In this document: one piece after another, positions 51,000 through 63,908 of the stretch | Layout of the letters: the number at the start of each line of letters is the position of its first letter | Position numbering within the stretch: position 1 is the stretch's first letter | Position numbers and translations under genes: made by a program | Source of the DNA: Torreya grandis | Taxonomy: Eukaryota > Streptophyta > Pinopsida > Cupressales > Taxaceae | Direction of reading: 5' to 3' | DNA: 64,000 nt | Assembly: GCA_037957365.1 (NCBI GenBank) | Contig: JARHVA010001740.1 | Span: forward strand, 635,001 to 699,000 | Notes under the pieces: model-generated | What the model saw: the letters and a program-made list of their open reading frames with translations, nothing else | The model's database searches: none | What the model was told of the DNA's origin: nothing

Positions 51000-53237
51000 A
51001 CCCATAAAAGTCTCCAAAAGTGTTAACCCTATAGGTCACCCTATCCTTCATAGTGTTCATAACACAGTGTCTAAAAGGTTTTCATGCTTGCACTATGATG
51101 GGTCTGTTATAAATTGTCTTACACATAGACATTCCCCATAAGCACCCAAGGATGACAGTCAATGCATATCCACACCCTAACTAAGTGTCTATGTGCACCC
51201 ATGAATAAAGTCTCATTGTATGTATTGAAAAAATATTTTCATGCCCTTATGCTAAACACAAAATTAATAATGTGCATAATATATTTGTGAAAGGTCCCTA
51301 GGATTTGAGTAGTGGTAAAAAATAAGTGCATAGAATGTAGGCTCCAACTATGTGCACATCCATGATATTTTTATTTTGCTTGTGCACTCTTTTTTAGGGG
51401 AATTATTAAGTATAGGAGATGGGGTCCTACTCTCAATCATAAAAATTTGCATCTATACCTCAATTTTTTTTAGACCATGGTTTGGAATATACATTGCTCT
51501 CATTTGTAGGTTTGTAGCTCCCAAACATCTTTTTGATACTATAATTCAGCACCCAACCTTCCATAGTAAAGTCCCATGTGCATCTCTATGTAAAACATCT
51601 CAAATCTTAAATGTACATGGGTAATGTGTGTAAGGTGAAAATTTAAATGTTACAAGTGCATGATCCTAGAATATTTTTTATTGTGTGCTCCAATCTAAGT
51701 GGGTTATCACACTAAAATGATAAAGTCTCACACCAAATTGTAGGGTTCCACATCTATGCCCTTATGAAATATAGACTATGATCTTAGATGTGAACCATAT
51801 TTTATATACATTATATATAAAAGGTGTATACTATGAAGACCATCAAAATAAACTATATGTAATAGGATTTTGACCCTTATGTATGTATATAGAATATTTC
51901 CCTCAGTGCCCTTCTTAAACTCACAACTTCACTAGTCAACCAACTCTTTGTGAAACGTTTATTTCACACCATTTATGTAGGATAAATTTGACTAACCACA
52001 TGTGCAATATGACATGGTAGAACCCAATATATGATTTTTTAATTCCACATTATTGGGATAGTATAGGTGGATTGATAGGTGGTGGCCATAAATAAGGGTG
52101 GTAACTAAACCTGATTGGATGTCAAGGGAGCCAAATATAAATAGATTTGAATATAATTGTAGATATTAGAGTGTCATAACATAACTACATGGCTCCTTTG
52201 GATGCATAAATTACCTTCATTCTTATATTCACACATGGATCCATGAGTGACTTTCTAGTTACTTTCATGATCAAATTGTCACACTTAAATTGAATGAGCA
52301 TGGCGTGTAATAGTTATTATGAATATTTTGGTGATCTTCATTAGCCTTGGGCTCTAGGTTCCATTTTTAAATTAAATTTAATAAATACCACCTCTAATGG
52401 CTAATTTATTATGTATTTCCTTTCTTAGTGCTATAAAAACCATGATTTCTAATGTAAAAAAGGTCATCATTTCTTGGCATCATAACACTACTAAAATTTA
52501 TTCTCCAAGAGCCCTCTCTTGGAATAACAACGCTCTTCCCATTTGAGTTTGTAATATTACCTTATAACTTAAGATTAATAAAAATTTATTTACTTTATTC
52601 ATATTATGTGTTATGTGTGCATTCATGGTTGTTGATCCTTTTCTATGGATGTTTGTTCCTTTTATTACTATCTTCCTTTCATATCTATATGCGGGACTGG
52701 AAGTTCTTATAGGTCACATGTTATGTATACATATGTTTGCATAGGAATTATCTAAGGAAAATTTTATCATCCATCCTAATTTTGTGATGTGTTCCCTTAC
52801 ATCCATGCAAAACACTTATGTAGTGTACCCGGTTTGAATATCTTATATCCAATATGTTAGTTTTCATTAAGTTGGTGAGGTGTTTTCTCTATTATTGATG
52901 CATCACCCTTTGAAATTATATCAAACATATTACCTTTTATATCCCTTTCCCATTTGTAAAGTTTAGTTACATGTTAATGATATATTTCATTCTTATCTTT
53001 GTAGGTTTACATGTTGGTCCTAAACTAGGTAGTTCTAGAATATAAGGAAGTCAACCTACTCCAGATGTTCATCTCAAGGAGAGAAAGAGTCATACACCTT
53101 GGGGGATGATCCCATTATTAAAATGACACACTAAATCAATCTTTATCATGTAATTCCAAGGATATAATCATGGAATTACCATGTGATAGTATGCATGAGA
53201 GCCTTTCATACACAAGTTAATGTTTCAAGTGATAACA
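51000..53237 (+). repeat. Right LTR of element E
   Basis: Partner of the left LTR; ends AGTGATAACA. Diverged by perhaps 20 percent by eye with several indels. Confidence 0.7.
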
Positions 53238-53460
53238 CATATCATAGTAGCTCATGGATCAAATGTGTTAGTAAAAACATCAATTTGATAACATATATAG
53301 TACCATGTGAAATATATAAGCATGGATACATCATGTGTAAGTACATAAGTAATCTCAAACATGATTATGTAGAGTGATCTTCGAATCATATAACATGTGT
53401 GTATCAAGATCATAGAAGATAGATGCTACCAATGTCTTAGAAATGTGAGTAGAGGGAAAT
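53238..53460. other. Short spacer between elements E and copia 1
   Basis: About 220 bp of AT-rich DNA ending in GAAAT (53456-53460), the left target duplication of the copia element. In style it continues the 3' region of element F. Confidence 0.5.
53456..53460. repeat. Left target site duplication of copia 1 (GAAAT)
   Basis: Identical to 60879-60883 on the other side of the element. Confidence 0.9.
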
Positions 53461-54471
53461 TATTAAGCATGGGATATACTGAGAGGTGGGGTGAATAAGT
53501 ATATCATATATCTTATAAATATTTAAATTAATGAAACTCCACTTAACCATACATTCAATATATGCAATAAAACTGAAACAATAACATGCACCACACAAGA
53601 GAGAGAGAGAGACACCAAATTTTTAAATGGAAACCCAATGTCAGAAAAAACATGAAGAAAAATCTCAAGTATATGAATGAGAACCAACTCAAATTATAAA
53701 GTTTTAAAGCTCCAACTTGTAGGAGAACCAACCCCTTTTTTGAGCACCAACACAATAACTATTTATGAGCACCAACCCCTTATAAATATTTGTGAACACC
53801 AACCCACATGAGCACCAACCCCTCTTGTGTATAAAACACAACTATATCTCAATGTTGATTTCTCAACAAAAGATAGAATTCTAAAATATCTCTTTATATT
53901 CTCTCTTCTTTTCTTATATAAAAAAATTACAAACCATGCACTCTCTTGCATATTCCAAATGGCTACCCAAGCCTTTATTTATAGCTTTCCAAATGACCTT
54001 TGACATTCACCCTTTGTGACTCTTCACTCCTCATAAAAAATGGTGCCAAACTTGTATGACCCTTTGAATCCTTGTATTTGAAAAGTCACATGGTGACCCT
54101 TCATGAGCAAATGCATCCTTTCCCCTTTTATCTTTATCTTGGTGACCTTTAAAATTTCTTAAGGTGACTCTTCATGGAAAAACACACCATACCATCTTTT
54201 CTCTTCACTTGGTGACTGTTAGAATTACTCAAGATGACTCTTCATGGGAAAATGCATCCCATTGATCTTTTGTCTTTATCTTGTGACTCTTTGACTTCTC
54301 CATGGACCCTCTTTTGACTTTTATGCAACCAAAAATATATTCATTAATATTAATAAATATCAACACATTTTAGCCAAACTATGAACATTAAAAACACCTA
54401 TAGACAATAAATGCTATGGGGCCTTTAACACCAATGCTAGACCTTTGACATCAATGACAATATTTCCAATA
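53461..54471 (-). repeat. 3' LTR of copia 1
   Basis: Plus strand starts TATTAAGCATGGG and ends TTTCCAATA. On the element strand it starts TATTGGAAAT, where TGTTGG is more usual. Contains only a short GA run (about 53579-53592) where the other LTR has more than 110 bp of microsatellite. Confidence 0.95.
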
Positions 54472-54486
54472 ATCTCATCTTTTATC
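54472..54486 (-). other. Polypurine tract of copia 1
   Basis: GATAAAAGATGAGAT on the minus strand directly precedes the LTR start TATTGG. Confidence 0.65.
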
Positions 54487-54719
54487 ATTGATGGCAACCT
54501 CAAACTAAAACTACCACATCCTGAAACTTGTATTACACATGACAACCTACACATATAGTAAGTCCCCCTTATTATATCATCTTTTACCTATTCCTTGTAC
54601 CTTTTTTTACACATATTCATTGTACATATACCTATACATGTTTCTTGTACCTATTTCTATTCATTTCCACCTTTGACATCAATGGCAAAGGGCCTATCCT
54701 AGAGCTAACACTTAGCTCC

Positions 54720-55540
54720 CCCTCAATTGATGTTGATCCTCAATGGTAGGAAGTAAAATAAATTGCTCCCAACTTCTCCCATAGATACTCGAATGTGTCT
54801 TTTGGTAGTGCATTTATGAAAATATCTACAATCTATTCTGTAGTATTGATATATTCCATCTTAACCTATTGATCTACAACTTACTCTCTCAAGAAGTGAT
54901 ATCTGATAGGAGTATGTTTTGTTCTTAAATGCATCAATAGATTCTTAGAAATATTAATAGTATTTGTGTTATCACAAAAAATAAAAATAGGTTCATCATA
55001 TTTTACTTTGATACCTTCTAAAGTTTACTTCGTCCAAAGAACTTGAGTATAACACAATACCACTGCAATATATTATGCTTCAGTTATATAAAGTGATACT
55101 AAATTTTGCTTTTTGCTTAGTCATGATATTAAGCTATCACCAAGGAAGAAAGATCCTCCACTTATAATTTTTTTCATCCAAACAACCTACCCAATTTTAA
55201 TCTGTATAAGCAACCAAAGTGAAATATTTACCTATGGGATACCCCAATACATAATACAATGTCCCCTTGACATATCTAGATATTCTCTTCACCAAATAAA
55301 CATGACTCTTCTTCAGGGCTACCTGATATCTCACAACCATGCCTAATGCATGCATGATGTCTGGCCTTGATGCTATCAAATATAAAATACCACCAATCAT
55401 AGATCTATACAAATATTTATCTACAATAGGTGAATCTTCATCCTTGCTCACCTTGTTCCTTGTAGCCATTAGTGTGCCAACTAGTGCACAATCCTCAAAA
55501 CCAAAAAAATTCAACATTTTCTTGGCATATTTACTTTGAG
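54720..55540 (-). pseudogene. RT end and RNase H remnant (copia 1)
   Basis: The open frame 55197-55517 carries DKYLYRSMIGGILYLIASRP (D/LYRSxIGSLLYLTxSRPD of copia RT), RISRYVKGTLYYVLGYP and LVAYTD, the first catalytic Asp of RNase H. Further down the minus strand come ISGGSFFLGDSLIS, then TKHTPIRYHFLRE, the SKHIxIRYHFIR motif. The frame is broken after the AYTD. Confidence 0.9.
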
Positions 55541-56240
55541 ATATAAAAATTCCTTTATCTAATTGAAATATTTATAACCCTAAGAAAAATGATAATTCTC
55601 CAAGCATAGACATTTAAAATTATTTTTTCATATTATCAAAAAATTCTTTTATCATTCTTTCAATGTTACCTTCAAATATTATATCATCAACATATACCAC
55701 AACAATCAATTGATGATCACCTTCTATTTTGATGTAGAGATTACTATCAACAAAACCTCTCTTGAAACCTTGATCTTGTAGGTACTTATCAAGTCTTGCC
55801 TACCAAGCTCTAGGGGTTTGTTTCAATCCATATAATGCTTTATTCAATCTACATACATGGATACTATCATTTGAGAGAATGAATTCCTCACGCTGCTCAA
55901 TGTAGACCTCCTCTTCTAGATTCTTATTCAGAAAGGCAGACTTGACATCCATTTGAAATGCTTTAAAATTTTTAAATATTGCATATGCAATAAACATTCT
56001 AATAGCCTCTAGCCCTGCCACTGGTGCAAAATTTTCTTTAAAATCTATACTCTCAATTTGAGCATATCCTTTACATACTAACCTTACTTTATTCCTGGTA
56101 ACTTCACTATCTTCATTCAACTTATTTTTGTATACCCATTTTGTTCCTATCACATTTTGATCTTTTAGTCTAGGAACTAATTCCCAAGTATATTTCTTTC
56201 TATTTGATTTAATTCTTCATCCATTTCCTTAACCCAATGC
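55540..56240 (-). pseudogene. Reverse transcriptase remnant (copia 1)
   Basis: The open frame 55800-56153 reads MIGTKWVYKNKLNEDSEVTR, NKVRLVCKGYAQIESIDFKE, FAPVAGLEAIRMFIAYAIF, FQMDVKSAFLNKNLEEEVYI and LNKALYGLKQTPRAW, all hallmarks of Ty1/copia RT. A stop follows where Tyr/Trp is expected. The active site YVDD is intact at 55683-55694. Confidence 0.95.
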
Positions 56241-56572
56241 TCATCATGTCTAGCTTTTAAAAAAATTCTAAGCTAAATTTTGGATAATAAATAAAAATTT
56301 ACTTGGTTAGATTCACTTACCATCATCCTTCTAGTGAGAACTCCTTCATTTATGTTTCCAATGATGTCACTCCTTTTATGATTTATTTGAACATATTTGG
56401 ATGGGGTCGTGTTGTCTTTTTTATCCTTCTCATCCTCATCTAATTCTTCAAAATCTTCTTCAATGATTTCAAGAATATCTATTAGATCATTGGCTCTTTG
56501 TGCTACATCTTCATCTATCTTGACACTTGCACTTTCAACAATATTCTTGGTTCTTTTGTTATAACATTTAAT

Positions 56573-57500
56573 TTATATAGAATATCCAAGAAATATTCTT
56601 TCATCTATTTTAGATTCAAACTTAACCAATTTTTCATCAGTTTTCTCTATGAAGCATCTGCTACCAATAACTTTGAAGTAATCAACTGTAGCTAGTTTGT
56701 CTTTCCATAGCTCATAGGGAGTCTTTTCACTATTCACTCTAAAAAATGCTCTATTTTGAATATTAACTATTATACCTACTACATCTCTCCTATATTTATC
56801 TGGTATCTTAGATTCATTTAGTATTGTCTTTGTCATCTCCTGAACTATTCTATTTTTTGATCAACTACTCCATTTTGTGATGGAGTTCTAGCTGATGAAT
56901 AATGTCTATTTATCCCATGGTCTTCACAATACTCAATAAAGTCATATGATATGAATTATCCTCCTCAATCTAATCTTAGGCACTTAATCTTCAAATTAGT
57001 TTCATTCTCAACAAAATCCTTGAATGCTTTGAAGTGGCCCAAAGCTTCTAATTTTTTCTTTAAAAATATCACCTAGGTCATACATGTAAAACCATCAATA
57101 AGCAACATGAAATATTTCTCACCTTGACTACTTTGAGTTCTCATAGGTCCACACAAATTAGTGTGAATAAGCTCTAACATTTGAGTGGTCAAGTATTATT
57201 TTGCTTTAAACCATATTTTGACCTGCTTCCCATGTTGACATGGTTCATAAAGTGTGTTGGAGGGATTTGTAATCTTTGAAATATCTCTAACTGCTTGCTT
57301 CTTACTAATGTTGACAATCTTGTCAAAATATATGTGTCCCATTCTCGTGTTATAACCAACTTTACTCAACCTGACTCATACAACATTTTTTACCTTTGAT
57401 ATCTGATGACATATACAAATTGTTGCCTATCTTCTAAGCATTTGAAATCAACACATCTCAATCTGTTCTCCTAATTTTAAAACCTTCTACATAAAAAATT
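56573..57500 (-). pseudogene. Integrase remnant (copia 1)
   Basis: Read in pieces: KYFMLLIDGF (first catalytic Asp), KIKCLRLD, stop, GG, stop, F (second Asp, from LRSDRGGEF), RTPSQNGVVDQK (Glu of the third position replaced by Asp). The open frame 56573-56836 follows with TKTILNESKIPDKYRRDVVG, TPYELWKDKLATVDYFKVIG and FESKIDERIFLGYS. The spacer to the RT contains an acidic stretch near 56470. Confidence 0.9.
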
Positions 57501-57509
57501 AATGTGTCC

Positions 57510-57765
57510 CTAATCACACTTTTGACTTACACTCAATAGATTATGTTTAATACCTTCAACATATAAAACATTTTCAGTGTTAGTTCTACCATTGTCCAAA
57601 CTTAATGTACTTTTTTTGGCTATTCTGGCAGTGGTATTATCTCCAAATTTCACTATGCAACCATTGATCTTCTTAAGAGTTATGAAATTTATCTTATCTC
57701 TTGTCATGTGCCTTAAACATACACTATCAATGCACCATGGATTTTATTCATTTCTTGCATCCAAA
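57510..57765 (-). pseudogene. Protease / GAG-pre-integrase remnant (copia 1)
   Basis: Active site reads WCIDSVCLRHMTRDK, where WxIDSGCSRHMTGD is usual, so the catalytic Asp-Ser-Gly became Asp-Ser-Val. Then FGDNTTARIAKKSTLSLDNG and NVLYVEGIKHNLLSVSQ, the typical end of copia protease leading into the pre-integrase segment. Confidence 0.9.
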
Positions 57766-57769
57766 TCTG

Positions 57770-59693
57770 TTTGGATTAACATAGACTTTTTAGGTTGTTT
57801 CTTCTACCATGAACCTATCTAAAAAAATTTCTTGATGAATGGAGCCTTGAAACTCTGGTCCTTCTTAAATGATTCAAACATGCTTCTATAATAACAAGAT
57901 ATGTGTTTAAAGTTATTTCACTTGTAACATATTATGGCCTCTTCATTAAATCTTGATAGAGGAGCAAAAGAGTTATGGCTTCTACTTGAATCTGCATGAG
58001 TTTCCTTATCCTTGTTTTTGAAATTGTTATCCCTTTTTTGACATTCTATTTTTTTATGACCATATCCATTACAATTAAAATAGTAACCATAAAAATAGAA
58101 CCTATTTGTGTATATATAACTTGATTGCCTTATGTAGCTTTGTTCTTTCCAACCTTTCTTTGAGATGTCCTCTATATTCTTAACTTTTTCCTTTTTCATT
58201 TCCTCTTTTATAAGAGATTTAGCATATCTCTTTCCTTTTTCTATGTTAACCTTATATATGAAAGTAGTGGCCTCTCCTTTCACTTTTTCAAATATGATAC
58301 CTATCTTATCTAACATTGATCTTTGACTTTCTAATATCTTATTCAAGATATTTGTGTTATTCTCAAAATTTGAATAATTGGTTGCTCTATCATTGATTGC
58401 TTTATTTTTTTCTCAAGATCTTTTAAAGAGGTAATTTAAACAACATAAATTTCACATTATTCACTTCATTTTTTTAATTGAGCTGTTAGATCTTCTTTAT
58501 TCATTTTATCTTTTTCAATGTGTGCTTGTAGATCTTTAATTATTTCTTTTGACTGCTTTTCATTTTTCTCGATTTGGCACTTTAATCTGTGATTATTATT
58601 CTAAGGAACAAATGAGTTATCCTTCTAGATTCACTTCAAATTCATCTTGTTCTTCTTCTTAATCATCTATACTTTTGCTTATAGAGGCATCTTCATTTAT
58701 GGTCATGAATAGAATCTCTTCTTCATCTAAATCATTGACTCCACTATTTTTAGTTGAGCTAGGATCTTTAGAGAATAAACTCTTCTTCTCAAATCCCTTC
58801 TTGAATTTGCCTTTGAAATTATTATTATATGTATACCTTCCTTCTTCATTGTCACCATTACTCTTATCTAGGCATTTAGTTGAAAAATGTCCAATATTTC
58901 CACAATTAAAACATTTAAAAGGTAATTTTCTTTGATATTTACCTATTCCCTTTTTTGGCTTGCAAATGAATAGAGCTCCATTGTCATCTTCATCATCACT
59001 AGAGGTATCACTTGATTCTTGAATATTAGCCTTATCTTTCTTTGATGTCTTGAAATTAGCTTCTCTCTTTGACGTTTTCTCTTATTTGATCTACATCTCA
59101 TATATCATAAGAATACCATGTAGTTCATCCATCTTTAGCTTGGCTAGATCCTTCATCTCCTCAATTGTTGAAACCTTTGCATCATATCTCATTGGTAGAG
59201 ATATCAAAACCTTTTGTACCATTGATGATTCTTATAGATTTTATCCAAGGCCTTGAATATGATTAACTATTTGATCAACCTATAAAAGATAACTCACTAT
59301 ATTTTCTTCCTTTTGTATTTTTAAACTCTCAAACTATCTTTTAAAAGTCTGGAGCTTAGCTTATTAAACCTTTCCATCATCTTTGTAAATATTTTAAATA
59401 TTTACCCAAGCCTCATGAGTAGATTTTCATTGCATAACTTTAAAAAAAATTGATTCAAATAAACCACAAAAAGTAGCATTTAAATCTTTAGCATTATTTT
59501 CACTTGAATTCTTTTTTATTAGAGTAGTCACAAGTGTTTGTGGCTCTTCATATTCCTCCACAACTTCTTGCCAAATGTCAATCCAAGAGACATCAAATAA
59601 TTCCTCATCCTTATGCTCAAAAAATCATAATTTGTCCCATCAAAAAAATGTGCCTTATTTGTAGAAAAAATTTCATGCGACCTAGCCATCATG
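57770..59693 (-). pseudogene. Gag remnant with zinc knuckles (copia 1)
   Basis: Capsid/nucleocapsid protein. Candidate start at 59693 (ATGATGGCT), reading MARSHEIFSTNKAHFFDGTN, the usual N-terminal start of SIRE-like gag. Middle part: SLPMRYDAKVSTIEEMKDL. The first zinc knuckle CFNCGNIGHFSTKC (about 58868-58909) is intact. An open stretch 57918-58346 holds a Lys/Glu coiled coil, then a second knuckle in which the first Cys is Tyr (YFNCNGYGHKKIEC), then CYKCNNFKHISC, a third and broken knuckle. Several stops and shifts. Confidence 0.9.
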
Positions 59694-59738
59694 ATTCCTC
59701 TGATCTACCTTCAAGCTATAAAACTCTTTCAAAAGGAA

Positions 59739-59753
59739 CCTAATTTGATACCA
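59739..59753 (-). other. Primer binding site of copia 1 (initiator tRNA-Met type)
   Basis: Minus strand TGGTATCAAATTAGG, two bases after the LTR end CTTAACA. TGGTATCA is the common start of the tRNA-iMet complement used by plant copia elements (TGGTATCAGAGC). Confidence 0.85.
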
Positions 59754-59755
59754 AT

Positions 59756-60878
<1,123 letters not shown>

Positions 60879-60883
60879 GAAAT
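60879..60883. repeat. Right target site duplication of copia 1 (GAAAT)
   Basis: Perfect match to 53456-53460. Confidence 0.9.
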
Positions 60884-61480
60884 ACTAACACCCATAAGTA
60901 CATGGAATCATGTATCTATGTATTCCTATATATTTATATGTATAATTAAATTATATGTTAGCCTTCAACATTAAATTAACCTAGATTTTAAGGAGCTAAT
61001 AGAATATGTAGGCGCTGAAAATGTTTTTGATTTTTTTTGAATGTTTTGACTTTTTGGTATTTTTGGAAGAGACAAGATCATTATATGATCTCTTATAAAT
61101 AATTACTCTAGGTATTTCACCTTTTAAAATATGGTGAAATGAATTGATGATACTACCAAGGAACATTTATATGCAAAATATCTATCATTACAATATCCAT
61201 GATGCTCAACATATGTATCATAAGACTCTGAGGTCATGAAGTACTAATAGAGGGAATGGGGTCTCTTGGAACCAAATTTGTGTACTCTAAGGTTTCTTGT
61301 AAATAAAAATAATATGAACATGTTTATATTCTCTATATATTTAAATATGGTACATGGAAATTGAGGATTCTATAGAACCCACCATCTATCTCTAACGTAA
61401 AGGTCTCTCAATTGCTAGTTGCCTAGTAAAGGAGATTGCTTATTGCTTACCCTTTTGTGGTGGATTAGACTTAACAATAT
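60884..61480 (-). other. Region downstream of element D protease, decayed
   Basis: On the minus strand this follows the protease and would be the protease-RT linker. Only a few residues remain readable. The left 200 bp resembles the 3'-region style of element F. No RT or integrase is seen between here and the copia element. Confidence 0.4.
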
Positions 61481-61890
61481 TGATAATTAGATACCTAGGT
61501 ATGAATTTATCTTTTTCAAGAAGATTCTCATATGGAACACCAAAAACTTTAATTACCTAATTGGCATGAATGTAATTCATGTACCCATACACTATAAAAG
61601 ATACTACTCAAAGAGTATGTATCTATGGCCATACCAATAACATGTCAAATACACCTATATAAGGTATAAATAACAAATTAATAACCACATGTTTGGGACC
61701 AATTTATAAAGGTAGATCAATCTCACCAATAACCTTCTAGGAGGTCCCATCAAATGATATGGTTGATCTAATAGATGGATGTAAATTGTTATGAGTGTAA
61801 CCCAAATGCATAAGTAATGTTATGGTGCATTTTTTTTTGCTTACAAAATTATCAATCATAACACTATGTATGTGGTGTTTATCAAGGTAT
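61480..61890 (-). pseudogene. Aspartic protease remnant (element D)
   Basis: Minus strand reads SVMIDNFVSKK near 61870 (VMIDNGSS-like active site with Gly to Phe), LLMHLGYTHNNLHPS, TISFDGTS, VIGEIDLPL, stop (I/K expected), IGPKHVVINLLFI, then MLLVWP, stop (Trp expected), IHTL and VVSFIVYGYMNYIHAN. This is the complete layout of the plant gypsy protease domain. Confidence 0.85.
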
Positions 61891-63180
61891 GCTTAAATTA
61901 ATAGATAATTAATATCATATTCATCATCTTTAATTTCACTATCATCAAATGAAATGGAAGGTATCTAAATTATACAAGGTATACGTCACATGTAAGTAGC
62001 AATAACCCCATCTAGTGGGTATCCATAATATTATGGAAGAGGGTGTGAATTATATTATATTTGGAATTTTGGTTCCTTCTTAAAATGGTCTTGCAAACAA
62101 TTTTTAAATATATTCTATTTATGGTGATCACTAGGTTGTGAACTTGATTCCTTTGGAGGATCATCAAATGGAATCTATTGATCATCAAGGAGTTCCTAGA
62201 TATTATAATTCAAAGTAAAAAATATGCTTATATAATTCCCAAGGACTTGGTTATAGTCATAATATGAATTTTCATCATATACTTTAGGTATAAGTCTATT
62301 TATATCAACCTTTATAAGAGGAGGGAGAGATATAAGATGACACTCTAGTAATCATGATAGTAATGAAGTAGGAGGCTTAGATAAACATGCAAACTATCAC
62401 CTTGGTGCATTAGATAAAACAATATTATTAGGCTATTGTACAACTATGTTAACCATGGTGGTTGTTTTCTTCTTAGGATTAGGATTTTTTACCTTATAAT
62501 TTGGTTTGATCATAAATTTGGTACTAGATATAGATGTAGTTGGTGTGTTTGATACATACTTGAGCTTATTAAATGAAATAAGCTTCATTTCATGGTCCCA
62601 ATAAACATGGAATAAGTCATAAAAATATTTAAACTTATTTAAAATAATGGACTCATGTAAAGGATTAAGCAAAATTTCCTTGAATATTTCTTACAACTCT
62701 TTGTCTACCATATGATTGGTCATTTTGGCTAGCATTGTCTTATAACTCAATACATATTCATTGATAGGTTCATTGGTTCCTTGTCTAATATTTTTAATTT
62801 GAGCATAAGAAACCTTTTAGTAATGTTAATATAAAAGTGTACCAAAAATTGATTTGTAAGAAGTTTAAATGCTTTCATGGATCAGAGAGGTAAGCCATAA
62901 AACCACCTCAATGCATAGTCCTTGAGGCTCTATGAAAATAATTCAGTCTAAATTTTATCATTATAGGCATAGTAAAGGCATGCCACATAAATTTTTTGAA
63001 TATATTTCTATGGATCACCCTTGACATCATAAAATGTGAACTTAGGTACAAAAACACTAGTTGGAAAAGGGTGTAAAGATACCTCAAGTTTAAGCAAGTT
63101 ATGAAACACACTTTTGAATCAATGGCATGTGAATATTTTGAATCCTTTTATTCAAAGTAACCTTATACTCCAATGTCATC
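61890..63180 (-). pseudogene. Gag remnant (element D, Ty3/gypsy)
   Basis: On the minus strand a Retrotrans_gag-type segment is spread over frames: YDVKGDP near 63030, then WFYGLPL near 62905, then QIKNIRQGTNEPINEYVL and KMTNHMVDKEL near 62800-62700, then LNPLHESIILNKFKYFYDLF (open frame 62433-62672, 79 codons) ending with a Lys/Pro-rich tail. No zinc knuckle seen. It runs into the protease at 61890 without a break in polarity, so gag and protease belong together. Confidence 0.8.
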
Positions 63181-63539
63181 ATGACATTATGGAGTGTTCA
63201 AATTTTGTTGGGGATCAACCAACAATCTTGATTACTTTGTGAAAGCAACTAAATGCAGAATTAAACCAGAAAGATAAGTAACTAGAATAAAAAAATAGAA
63301 AACAATAAGAGATACAAGAAACCACCATGAAAACTTGTATTAAACTCTTTATAGAAGGAATACAATTGAAGAAACTTCTTTTCTTCCACACCTCTCTCAG
63401 ATGTATAGATCTCTTTCCAGATCTCTTTCCCTCAAGAGCTCTCTCTCTCAATTACAATCAACTCCAACACTTGGATTGATACACATATACAATTCTTGTA
63501 CTATTCTACTATTACAATAAGCTATGAAGATATATCCAA

Positions 63540-63546
63540 TTATATA
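63540..63546 (-). promoter_or_regulatory. Candidate TATA box in the copia 2 LTR
   Basis: Minus strand TATATAA, about 170-280 bp downstream (element sense) of the TGACG-type motif array and ahead of a GA-rich leader (63340-63450). Place and sequence suit the U3-R boundary; no transcript data. Confidence 0.45.
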
Positions 63547-63711
63547 AATTTAGGGATTCATGAGCATACAATCACAACCATTAGATGCACCTCCTAATCA
63601 AGGGCTCAAAATAGTCTTACTTAAGATAGAGATGCAGACTTAAGACTAACACTTAATCCTACCATGCAAACATTCTATTCTGTCCACAAAAATAGATTCT
63701 AGATGTACAGG

Positions 63712-63826
63712 TGATCGACATCGGTCCTTGCCTATCTACCTATGACCGACGTCAGCCGATCCATGACCGACATCAGCATCTCCTAGTTGACTCTTGACTG
63801 ACGTCAGTCACTCCTGACCGACGCCG
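63712..63826 (-). promoter_or_regulatory. Five-copy CpG-rich TGACGTCGGTCA-like array in copia 2 U3
   Basis: Plus-strand copies: TGATCGACATCG (63712), TGACCGACGTCA (63743), TGACCGACATCA (63764), TGACTGACGTCA (63795), TGACCGACGCCG (63815). Start-to-start spacing is 31, 21, 31 and 20 bp. The fourth copy holds the full palindrome TGACGTCA, a classic bZIP (TGA/CREB-type) site; others carry TGACG or near-variants. The array is a 51-52 bp unit used twice plus a partial third. On the element strand it lies about 70-185 bp inside U3, where promoter elements of copia LTRs sit. Confidence 0.65.
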
Positions 63827-63895
63827 GTGACTGTGTAATTCTTGCAACTTCTGCACTCGCTCATTTGGTGAAGCTTTTAGCTCCACAACTCAACA

Positions 63896-63908
63896 ATCTC
63901 CCACTTGG
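63896..63908 (-). other. Polypurine tract of copia 2
   Basis: Minus strand CCAAGTGGGAGAT directly before TGTTGAG, the usual plant copia tract at the 3' LTR border. Confidence 0.8.

Larger units (their letters stand above)
46500..53237 (+). mobile_element. Element E: non-autonomous LTR element with 2.2 kb LTRs
   Basis: Segments 46540-48714 and 51030-53237 align colinearly and both end at GATAAYA. Directly after the left copy comes TGGCATACCTGGTGGGAC, a plausible primer site, giving plus orientation. The interior (48715 to about 51000) is only 2.3 kb, without gag, protease, RT or integrase motifs that I can recognise, but with a degraded sense ORF. It therefore looks like another element that relied on proteins made elsewhere. 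The left border is not exact; no target duplication was confirmed. Confidence 0.7.
63206..63895 (-). repeat. 3' LTR of copia 2
   Basis: 690 bp with TGTTGGGG ... CTCAACA on the plus strand. On the element strand it starts TGTTGAGTTGTGG after a good polypurine tract and ends CCCCAACA. Only this LTR lies in the window; the element body continues to the right. It looks less decayed than its surroundings. Confidence 0.75.

Noticed and set aside
57577..57822. Plus-strand frames at 57577, 58675 and 59050 as genes
   Set aside because: They are antisense shadows of the copia gag and protease, which match their family on the minus strand.
63712..63826. CRISPR-like array
   Set aside because: Repeats are only 12 bp with about 8-19 bp between them, imperfect, and inside a plant LTR; no cas-like gene and the setting is eukaryotic.
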